This document shows positions 1 to 8,820 of a DNA stretch of 64,000 bases, piece after piece. The position numbers and the translations under genes are program-made. Below the pieces are notes generated by a model. The model was not told where the DNA came from and ran no database searches. It was given only the letters and a program-made list of their open reading frames with translations. The DNA is from Allantophomopsis cytisporea. Lineage: Eukaryota; Ascomycota; Leotiomycetes; Phacidiales; Phacidiaceae. Positions within the stretch are counted from its first letter, which is position 1, and the number at the start of each line of letters is the position of its first letter. The stretch covers positions 1,736,001-1,800,000 of the forward strand of contig CP103037.1 in the NCBI GenBank assembly GCA_024752435.1, written 5' to 3'.

Positions 1-927
1 ATACTGGTAACAACTGTACCCATACTGACTCGCGTCTCTCACGCCCGAAAAGGAGGAATTAAGAGAGCGTGGCCATGCGAATCGAAGGGGGCCAACAGGC
101 GGCTGCGCATACGGGATACCGAGGAAAGCGTCTTGATCCCACAATGGCGTTAAGTATGTGCCCACGTAGGTGCCATTCTGTACGGTTGCAAGGGGTGGGG
201 ATGGGAGGGCGTGAACAAAAGAAAGAAGGAAAAGATGGCTTGTCAAGGCATAGAGCAACATTCTCACAAGTGATAGATCCGAAATGGAAACAGAGGTTGG
301 ATTATTTAGTTATTTGGTTGATTGAATGATTGAATCCTAAGCTATGCAAGACGGCGGGTCTTATAAGCTACCCTTACAAACAATCAAGGAGGGGTATAAT
401 ACTTTAATTAACCGAGTTTTTCCGGCGGCCTGTGGCCCATCCCAAACTCCCCAAACTTCATTTTTGACCCTTCAAAAAGTAACCATGTGAAAAAACAAAA
501 TCAATCATCAGACCGTTCTAGGTAAATAACAAACCTCCCGAAACTGTACTTGGCGACGTAAGCACATCTATATAGACGATAGAGTAGGGTATTTTGCCAT
601 AGCGAAGAGGTAGAGAGGTGTAAATAACGTAGCATGCCGAGTCCAGAAAGCATATAAAGATCCAGCTAGTTTATAAATCCCTCCGTCCCTCCCTTTATAT
701 ACGATCGAGTAGGCATTAGCAGCCTATAGAGATTCGTGTAGTCGACAAACACAGGAAACCCGGCCAGTCCACCATCCCTCTGCTCCAGCTCCCGTAGCCT
801 TCTCAGGAGACCAATCGGCTTCACTATAGAGTAGCTACTGACACCCTCCGCCGCGTGGAGGAAGGTCTCGTGAGAGGGCTGGAAGCAGAGGTATATCATA
901 AGGAGTCGTGAAAAGTACGCGAGAATC
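1..927. other. Left edge and 3' flank of the PRELI gene, no firm gene
   Basis: No family-like reading frame is seen. An open frame of 77 codons lies on the minus strand at 899-666, 28 nt below the stop of the PRELI gene and on the same strand. Its composition looks mildly coding, but I recognise no family and it may be 3' UTR. A plus-strand frame at 69-329 is low complexity and probably untranslated. Confidence 0.4.
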
Positions 928-1544
928 TTAAACCATCATCTTCTGTTGCTTTTGCTTCTCCTCACTGAAGACTTGTCTGCTCATCTCAAGGACAGCCTCG
1001 AAGCCCTGCTTTCCCTTCTCGGCGTTCTCAGAGAAACGCTTGACGGTCGCCTCCTCGACAGCGGTCTTGACCTTTTGCCATCCACCACAAAGCGCAGTAA
1101 CCTTGGCATCTTGAACAAACTGGGTCTGGTGACTAGAGAGAGGCTGATAGATGACAGTTTCGCGAACGGAAATGATGTTGCTGAAGGTGAGGTTGATAGA
1201 CGACATAGTGACCTTCTTCGATTCCGGATCAACGTAAGATGTCTCATAGACATGCGAGGTTTCGTTGCCACCCATGAGAGAGGCGAGCCATTTCGGAGCG
1301 CTTTGTTTGCAAGTAATAAGACGTTCTGTTCGGAGCTACAAAATGGGTTAGTTGTAGGTCGTGTGAGCATCGACACGGTAAGGGTACTTACAATTCCGGT
1401 AGCTGGATCTACAGATCGCGATAGAGTATCGACGGCAATAACGTGGGTGGACTTGTCGTTCCATGGGCAGTACTTTCTCCAGTTGGCGGTAGAGACCTCG
1501 TCCCAAGAGTAGTCGAAGGTGCAAGTGTTGGAGAAGACCTTCAT
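928..1544 (-). CDS. UPS2: PRELI/MSF1 domain phospholipid transfer protein (Ups family)
   Basis: Exons 1544-1392 and 1335-928, intron 1336-1391 (56 bp, GTAAGT donor, TGTAG acceptor); 186 residues. The N-terminus starts MKVF and carries NWRKY..W followed by STHVIAVDTLSR, the hallmark start of the PRELI/MSF1 domain, which fills almost the whole protein. The second exon continues with LRTERLITCKQ and a GGNE..HVYE block, then a helical C-terminus. Family members shuttle phosphatidylserine or phosphatidic acid across the mitochondrial intermembrane space together with Mdm35. The MKVF start and STHVIAVD block resemble yeast Ups2/Ups3 more than Ups1, so the symbol is tentative. The gene is divergent from the WD40 gene at 2426. 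Confidence 0.93.
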
Positions 1545-2425
1545 GTCTGACTCGGTGTCGCGTGTGGAAGTTTTTCAGTGGTCCGGTGGTGCTCTGAGCA
1601 AGAAATGATTCTAACGATGTGTATTTCTAGTTGTGGGAATTGACTGGTATTATCGTTGTATTCTAAATTGGATGAAAGGAGTATTCAAAGAAAGTGAGGT
1701 GCGGAGGAAAGGGAGTATGTAATTAGGAAGATATTACTGTATTTCCTTCTCGTGCGCCGCAGTTAAGGAAGCAGGCCTAGAGGCCGAAAGATGGGGATTT
1801 TGTGGGTGAATGCGGTCAAGTTTGCCTCTTAGTTTTCGCGAGCCTTCCGTCTCCTCCCTCTCACATGTGATTCGCCCACAAAAAAATCCTTTCATGCCTT
1901 TTTGAGATAAATAGCCGAATTCCCCGACGCTAAAGAGAGAAAGAAAAGAAAAAAGAAATGTATACCTTAGGCTTCAAGGCATAGATATTCGGAAGAGCAT
2001 GGGTGTGAGTACCTACATAGTGGGTCACGTGTGGGTCGGCATCAGGTCAGGTAGGTAAGATATTTCCATAGTATTATGTACATACGTAGTACATACATCG
2101 GTGTATGTATGTGAGTGTTGCGAACGACCGTTTTGTCGTTCAATCCTTTTTCTTTTTCTTTCTATCTCACTTGTTCACAAGTAGTATAATTTGACCTGTA
2201 GCATATATATCAGTGTAACATCCAATTACCTTGCACATTCCAATCTATATGCGTATTATCTTATATATTGCGAAAACCAAACCTGCTTCCTGAATTATCT
2301 ACATATGTAGGTAGTAAATAGATACCTAGGATGAAAGTTGCAGTTCGGGAAATCCCGAAACGCGTCATAATTGAACCTCTGCTCGGAATATTCTCAGCCT
2401 CATAACAACAACGGAAGACGATGTT
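1545..2425. promoter_or_regulatory. Shared upstream region between PRELI and WDR83-like genes
   Basis: An 881 bp divergent intergenic region. It is AT-rich, with runs such as tttctttttcttt around 2150 and repeated TACATA/GTATGTA words around 2080-2115. No clear TATA box could be assigned to either gene. Confidence 0.5.
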
Positions 2426-3481
2426 ATGACCTTCCCTAATAAACCTCTCACTCAGCTGAGAGGTTCGAATGGTATGTTAATATGATATACTTATGCTCTG
2501 TATGTCTAATCTGACAGCTATCTAGGACCTGTGCATGCGCTCACCTACTCGTCCTCACCTTCAACCTATATCCTTACTGGCTCTTCCGACCGTCTCATTC
2601 GATTGTATAATCCATTCCCGCCTTCAAACCCTCGAGACCCTATCCAGCCAACCCAGCTTATTCAAGCCTATTCTGGCCACGGATACGAGGTCCTTTCTCT
2701 CTCTATATCTTCTACCAATGCACATTTCATCTCTTCCGGCGGCGATCGTAATGTTTTTCTTTGGGATGTCTCCACGGCGAAAACATTACGCAGATTTAGT
2801 GGAAACCAGGGACACACCGCTCGCGTGAACTGTGTAGAATATGGTGCTGAAGAGAATGTTGTCGTTAGTGGAAGTTTCGATGCTAGCGTAAGGCTATGGG
2901 ACGTTAAAAGCAACAATGCTAAGCCAATCCAAGTGCTAGAAGAGGCTCGGGATAGTATCTCTTGTTTAGCAGTGTGGGGACATGAGATTATAACGGGGAG
3001 CGTTGATGGGAGAATCAGGAGCTACGATATCAGGATGGGGAAATGCGTAATTGATGTCATTGGGAAACCAGTCACGAGCTTGCAGATCATGAAAGATGGA
3101 AATGCTATTTTGGTGGGTAGTTTGGATGGAACGATCAGGTTGATGGATAGGAAGGACGGAGGTTGTTTGAGAGCCTACAAAGGCCACACGAACACCGAGT
3201 ATCGTATCAGGAGTGGTTTTGGAGGAAGAGAAAGATGGGTGCTTTGTGGAAGTGAGGATGCAAAGGATGGTGAAGGGGAGGTTTGCGTTTGGGATACACT
3301 TGATGGGAACATAGTAGAACGAGTGAGCGTGCCAGGGAATGAAGAGGCGAAAAGGGGCGTCGATGGGAAGAAGAGAACAAATGTTGTCAGCGCTGTCGCT
3401 TGGAAGGATGGAGGACGAGGGGACCAGTGGTGCTGCGCTGCTACAGATGGACTTGTCACTGTCTTTGGCTCTCCCACTTGA
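2426..3481 (+). CDS. WD40 repeat protein, WDR83/MORG1-like
   Basis: Exons 2426-2471 and 2526-3481, intron 2472-2525 (54 bp, GTATGT donor); 333 residues. The start codon is the ATG of MTFPNKPLTQLRGSNG, joined across the intron to PVHALTYS. About seven WD repeats follow; visible signatures include LTGSSDRLIRLYN, FISSGGDRNVFLWDV, VSGSFDASVRLWDV, ITGSVDGRIRSYDI and LVGSLDGTIRLMD. The order and wording of the repeats fit the WDR83/MORG1 family, a scaffold reported both in MAPK modules and in spliceosomal C complexes. Its function in this fungus is inferred from homology only. An extra acidic insert (EDAKDGEGE) sits in the next-to-last repeat. Confidence 0.9.
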
Positions 3482-4162
3482 ACTAAGGCCCTATCGAATG
3501 ATGTGAAAGATTGTATTCTATAAAAACAACAATAGAATTCCTACCACAAACGCACATATTTAATACTCAACATCAGAGAATCTTTACTTGATGACTCCTG
3601 CAGGCCCACTTCTACTTACAGGTCCATCTAGCAGAATGACTTGCAAACGAATCTCAACAGCTGCAGGCCGTAGGTTCCGTTGATGTCATATACCTCCGCA
3701 TACCTCCGAAGAAGCAGTTAAGTTATGCGCAAATTGTGCGACGAGTTGAAATCCAGGACTTTACTTTTTGCTGCAGCGCATGAACTCCTCAACAATATTC
3801 CATAGGTATGAGGACGGTTCCGCCTCATTGTCAATCTTCAAAGGTCATGAATTATCAAGGGTAGTTGATCAGTAAGTCCTCGAGCACGTCAAATCCGTCC
3901 CTTTGTCCCTTCCTCACATGAGATCATTTCAACGCGTCGATTTGGCGCTAAGAACGCGTGACTACGGGTGATTTACTGTCTGTCACTCTGCTACCCTCTG
4001 ATATTCAAGCAGATCATCAACCGGCTTTTCATTCCTGTCAATTACTACGGTTCATCTTCAGGGAACGTCACGGTGCGAGATCATTGGATGGCAATAAGTT
4101 CACAGAGAATTCGGTCGACAAAAGAATAATCAGACAAAGGAATCTATTTGTTGAACTCGTCT
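3482..4162. other. Intergenic between WDR83-like and HEI10-like genes
   Basis: 681 bp without a supported gene. Open frames on the plus strand near 3958-4191 run into the HEI10-like start in another frame and look like leader sequence. Confidence 0.5.
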
Positions 4163-5596
4163 ATGACAATGGAGAACCCACTCCGTTGTAATGGCATCAA
4201 ATGTCGCAAAGAACTCGACCAACATGCTGTTGTTACCACTTGCTGGTATGAAGACTTGTTTCCATCTAATGCTATGAAGATCCGGAGACTGACGATTGCA
4301 TTTAGTCACATCTTTTGTCTCGAATGCTCTAGCAAGCTTCAACTGTCTCATCCACCAGAGGGCCAAAAGCCAATTTGTCCAGCTTGTAGCACTCATCTGG
4401 TCAACCCGGATGACGCAGTCATTGCTAATCTTAACCCTACTGAAGATTACAAAACCAGTGTGTTGAGTGGTCTTAGTCCCAGTATCATCATGGAGTGTGC
4501 CGGAAGAGCGCTGAATTTCTGGGCCTATCAGAAGACGCAAGAGATGTAGGTGATCAAGTTGTCTTTGTTCATCTACGTCTAAATATATCACAGCGTGTAC
4601 CAAGACCACATCGCCAAATCTTTGACGGAAAAATACGCTAGCCTCAACAGCGAGCTGGACAAAGTGATCTTTGCCGCCAATTCAGAGATTTCAGAATTGA
4701 GAAGCAAGTTGGAAAGTACGTCCTTGTCTTCCGATTATCATTTGGGGGAACTCCAGCCGATGCCAACTGTAGGTATGACTGTCGAGCAGGATACACTTCG
4801 CCGCAAGAACGAAGAACTCCGGAATGCCTACGAAGATAAGAGTCGAAAGCAACTTCAGACTCAGGAGATGTATGATAAGCTCAAGCGTCACTCCTTACTG
4901 GGTCAAGTCCAGAACGCTGCTTCAGATGCTGTTGAGCACCATATTGAGACTTCTGTTCGAGGTGATAGGTTCGACAATCGTATGGAGAATCAAGAGTCGA
5001 GAATTCAGCAGCCTATATTTGCTGGCAACCATTCGGCAGCTGACTTCACTCGAGGACACTCTGATGGACTTGGGATTTCCATCGCAGGCAGAGTCGACTC
5101 ACGCTCTTGGAACGGAAGACATGGTATGACTCGTAAGTAAGAACGCATCGTTGACCGCCGATGTCCATTAATCTAAACCTCAGAGAACGATCCAACAGCT
5201 ACACCCTCAAGCCATCGTCGTCGTCTTCATACCATCGATGCACCACCTACCAGCCAAGGATATAGGGGAAACTCATTCTCAGGAACGCCTAGTCAGCGCA
5301 TGACCCCACGTCAACCATTTGCTGATGTCCCCAACTTGAACAGTCCTTGTACCAATAGTTATTCCGGCTACAACGGTTTGAGTTCAAGAGCTAAAGTCAG
5401 CAATCCAAGTGTTTCTGCCCAAGGATTTCATCGCCCCGCTGGAGCTCCACCACGAGGAAGAGGTATAGCAATTTCTAGTAAACAATTTTTGCTTGTTTTG
5501 AACGCTAAGTTTGCGGTAGTAGCCCAGCGTTCAACTTCAGCCACCTTCCTAGGCTCTCGGCATGCAACATTCGGACTGAACACTAGCTTCCGCTAA
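4163..5596 (+). CDS. RING-finger coiled-coil protein, HEI10/CCNB1IP1-like
   Basis: Exons 4163-4245, 4306-4545, 4594-5132, 5184-5462 and 5520-5596; 405 residues. The first 55 residues hold a C3HC4 RING: Cys9, Cys14, Cys27/28, His29, Cys32, Cys35, Cys52, Cys55. A predicted coiled coil follows at about 110-175 (LTEKYASLNSELDKVI and EQDTLRRKNEELR). The tail is Ser/Arg/Gly rich and ends NTSFR. This architecture matches CCNB1IP1/HEI10, a SUMO/ubiquitin E3-type protein that marks meiotic crossover sites; Sordaria Hei10 is a known fungal member. A second in-frame ATG lies two codons downstream. The last intron (5463-5519) is 57 nt and free of stops, so its retention would only insert 19 residues; I call it an intron because of its GCTAAG branch-like site and TAG acceptor. 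Confidence 0.85.
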
Positions 5597-6132
5597 ATTT
5601 ATAACGTTTTGTTATTGCTATCCAAAATTTGCTATCCACTAACTATTAGCTTGGGCTTACTATTTCATCAAAGGGGTGGAAATTAGGACTTGTTTTGTGC
5701 TTTGTATTAAAACAATAGAATTGTTCTCGACAAGGAGTACAAAGAAGTCGCTTGCAGCTTTGTTTCATAGCTATAGCTATCTCAGAACAATCATCACAAG
5801 ATCTTCACAACTCTTTCATTTCATAACTTTGCACTACGAAATAACGGCAAATGTATTTTTGAATACTTGTCGTTATTTCGTAGTGCAGACAAATGCACTT
5901 TCCTTCTGTGAGCGTACTTTTTGACGATGAATAACACCCTCTTTTGAGTCTGAACATATACTTTGAAGCTACGCTCGCCCAGTTCACCATCTTGTCGAAA
6001 AGGTATATATATTATCTTACCTTCTAATCATCTTCTCTCCATCATCAAGGAGCTTCTAAAAGTCTCAAGAAGAGCACAGCAATCTACCCTTCGAAAGAGT
6101 CAGCTAGCAACACCACGCAAACGGCCTCTGCC
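5597..6132. other. Intergenic with hairpin, upstream of the 448-residue gene
   Basis: AT-rich spacer with no gene. It contains a 17-bp inverted repeat at 5830-5887, described separately. The last 130 bases before 6133 are CT/CA rich, as expected for a fungal leader. Confidence 0.5.
5830..5887. repeat. Perfect 17-bp inverted repeat with 24-nt loop
   Basis: Left arm 5830-5846 (TGCACTACGAAATAACG) is the exact reverse complement of the right arm at 5871-5887. The hairpin lies in the spacer between the HEI10-like gene and the 448-residue gene. It could be a foldback element remnant, a palindromic protein-binding site or a transcript hairpin. I saw no second copy in this window. Confidence 0.8.
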
Positions 6133-7479
6133 ATGTCTCTCTACAGCATGAACGACCGCTTTCCACACATCAGCGTGTCAAGACCAGCGCAGCTCCCATC
6201 GCCCCCAGCCTCTCATGGCTCCTCCTCTCCTTCCTCTCCCCTCCTCCGCCGCTCCTCAGCGGTGTCGTGCCGCAGCAGCGCTCTCTTCGAGCTCGCCTCC
6301 TTTACCCCAGACGTCCTCGAGCAGCTAGCCTACCGCCCGCGCACCCGCCATACAAGGGCTCGCCTAATGCGCTTCTTCGTCGGCAACAGGAGGAGAACGG
6401 GCCGTCGCTCTCCACCGGCACAGCGTAACCAGCCCAACAGGCGTCCACAGAAGAGCGATCCGCAACCTGCGAGAACCTCTTCTCATGCCGGCCTTCCAGC
6501 GAGCCTCATAACTGGAGCAGCCTCTCCAGCATCGTCATCCCCTCACATCATGGTGACACCGCCCACGCCAGAAGCGACATCACCCGTCTCTCCTGTCTCT
6601 CCAGAGACTCCCGTCTCCTTCCCTATCCTCGTGGCCGAGCTACCCGCACCCGCGCCTATCTACGAGCTTGCCTCATCCAACACCTTCTCATCCTCTCTCT
6701 CCTCCCTGAGCGTCCCTCTTTCGGAACTGCCTGCCGCCGTGCCTGCCGTCGAACTCCACGCAAGTGTGAGCTCCAGCACAACGCGTGGATCGTGGCATAC
6801 CGAGCGCGAGGCGACTGCACTCCGCCAAGCCGAGACGTACAAGCAGCACAGCTTGATTCTCGAAGAGCACTTGGTGGGCGTGTGGGTGCGAGCAGAGAAG
6901 GCAGAAGCAGCGCTGAAGGCATCGGAAGCGGAAAGGGAGGCGCAGAGCGACGAGCTTGCACGGCTGAAATCCCTGCTCGACGCCGAGCGTAGGGAGCATA
7001 CCCGCAAGGAGAGAGAGGCTGAAGCCCGCATCAACGACCTTAATGCGGCGCTTCAGAGCCTCAAGGCTAGCACCCTTGACGTCCAGATAGCTACCCAACG
7101 TCTGCACGTCAAGACGCGCCAGCTCGTCGCCCAGAACCGCGAGCTCCGCGAGCAAGCCGCCTCTGCGCGAGCCATCTTCTCCGGCCCTGGCATCGCAGCA
7201 TCCCCCGTCGAGCCTTCCTCCTCGTCCTCGTCCTCTGCGCCTTGCGCGCGCCCTGGCACCGCGGACAGCAGCCGACGTACCCTCTTCACGCCTTCTGGGG
7301 CTGAAAAGGTGCGTAAGCCTCATGGACCCCACCAGCCTACCTCTCGTCGTCGTCTTTCCCCTCCGCCTTCGGATATCCAGCGCGTACTTGCCACCTCAGA
7401 AGCCATCCCCAAGAACCTGCATCGGTTCGAGTGGGATAGCGCGCCAGTACTGAAGCTGAAGGACCCGAGACAGGTGTAG
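6133..7479 (+). CDS. Unrecognised GC-rich protein with central coiled coil
   Basis: Single exon of 448 codons starting MSLYSMNDRF. I recognise no family. Residues 1-200 are rich in Ser, Pro and Arg, with a basic patch (RRRTGRR) near 93-100. Residues about 225-355 form a long amphipathic, Glu/Ala/Arg-rich stretch (TEREATALRQAETYKQH, EREAQSDELARLKSLLDAER) that should be a coiled coil. A Ser-rich linker and a short C-terminal block ending LKLKDPRQV follow. The gene has much higher GC and a stronger C-ending codon preference than its flanks, and it opens no reading frame across either boundary. It is probably a scaffold-like protein, but the function is unknown. Confidence 0.75.
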   Translation: MSLYSMNDRFPHISVSRPAQLPSPPASHGSSSPSSPLLRRSSAVSCRSSALFELASFTPDVLEQLAYRPRTRHTRARLMRFFVGNRRRTGRRSPPAQRNQPNRRPQKSDPQPARTSSHAGLPASLITGAASPASSSPHIMVTPPTPEATSPVSPVSPETPVSFPILVAELPAPAPIYELASSNTFSSSLSSLSVPLSELPAAVPAVELHASVSSSTTRGSWHTEREATALRQAETYKQHSLILEEHLVGVWVRAEKAEAALKASEAEREAQSDELARLKSLLDAERREHTRKEREAEARINDLNAALQSLKASTLDVQIATQRLHVKTRQLVAQNRELREQAASARAIFSGPGIAASPVEPSSSSSSSAPCARPGTADSSRRTLFTPSGAEKVRKPHGPHQPTSRRRLSPPPSDIQRVLATSEAIPKNLHRFEWDSAPVLKLKDPRQV

Positions 7480-8820
7480 AGTCGAGCGTCGGTGGGCTGG
7501 GGTGAGATGTGGTGTGGCTTGGAGTAGAAAACTTCTACAGATACGATCTCTTGGAACACGCACTTTGCGAAACTGTGAGCTGATCTTGCTTCTTCAATAC
7601 CTCTTGCTTCTCGTGTATAGCTAGGGCTTTTGAGTAGATTTCGGATGGGTCAGGAAAGAAATGGAAAATGGGTGGGCTACGGTTTATGACTTATGACTGA
7701 TGACTGATGATCATGATGATGAAGGGGAAGGGGAGGACGATGACCGACGATAATGATAATAAAAATTTCTTTCGCCAACTCGTTTTTGCTGCAGTGTGAA
7801 TCTGGTACGAAACATGTGAGACCTGCGAGACAGTAATTGTGACTCGCTTGCCAATGATTATCGTAGATATTCCGTTTGCCAATAACGTTGCCATTATAAA
7901 TGGAAGATTAAATATCTTGTAATATTCACTTATCCTCTTTAACCTCTCAGAGTAGCTAACCCAATGGTAATGAGAAAATCACATAGTCCTCAATCCTTGC
8001 TCACTGAAGACACAGCACTTGAGGCGGCCTGGATTTAGCTTTGAGGCTTTGAGGGTAGTAAAAGCTTCTTCGGGTCGAAATTCAAAGAAAGAAAAGAGTT
8101 CGGAAGTCAAGGAGAGCTGCATGTTTCTTTTGTATTACAGCTCGTGAGTCCCAGCATACGCAATGCCGCGGGCTATATCATTCAACACAAGAGTGAGTGC
8201 TGGGACATGTGTACCTTAGTATATGGTATTTCGATACTCAGGCAATCGTGCCTGTGGTTCGTTGTGTTGTGATAGAATATTCCGCAAAGAAATGCAGAAT
8301 AGATTCATCTTGAGGGCTATATATGATCCACAAGAGGTCATCATATCCAGAGCTGAGTTCACGGAATAACTGACACAGGAATACTCCTGTACATGTAGAA
8401 ATATTTATGTTGTAAAAGGTCGAAAGATGCTCAATTAACCTTAATTAATGAAGCGTCCTGAATCCTACCATAAAGACAAATTACGCAGTAGAATGACGGT
8501 GTCGGCATATCTGATCCCGTTCTTCCGCCTTCCCCCCAACTCACGTCAGACCCCTGTACCCAACTTACTCGGAAGCACTGCACATGCGATTAACAATACG
8601 ATACGATACCATACGACCAGCCAGTCTTCTACGCTCATCCGTCAACTCCACCCCAAATTCTTCCAACCACTATCTCAAAGCTTCGACATATTCATCGAAC
8701 AAACGCCTCCGGTACGGTTTCGAGGGCGGCTTCACACATCTACAGGTCATGTCTTTGTGCAGCATTTGAAGCGTTCTTGATGATAGCTTTCTCCACGAGA
8801 CTACCCATCCTCAATACGCA
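7480..8820. other. Intergenic between the coiled-coil and Asi-like genes
   Basis: 1341 bp of mostly AT-rich sequence. Near 7690-7760 there is a run of TGAC/GATGAT words. A 110-codon open frame at 8448-8780 just before the next start resembles a leader and has no family features. Confidence 0.5.

Noticed and set aside
2455..2470. GGTTCGAAT, resembling a tRNA T-loop
   Set aside because: It lies inside the first exon of the WD40 gene and no acceptor stem or anticodon arm surrounds it.
8448..8780. 110-codon plus-strand frame before the Asi-like gene
   Set aside because: No family features, directly abuts the leader of the next gene, and overlapping frames are equally open.
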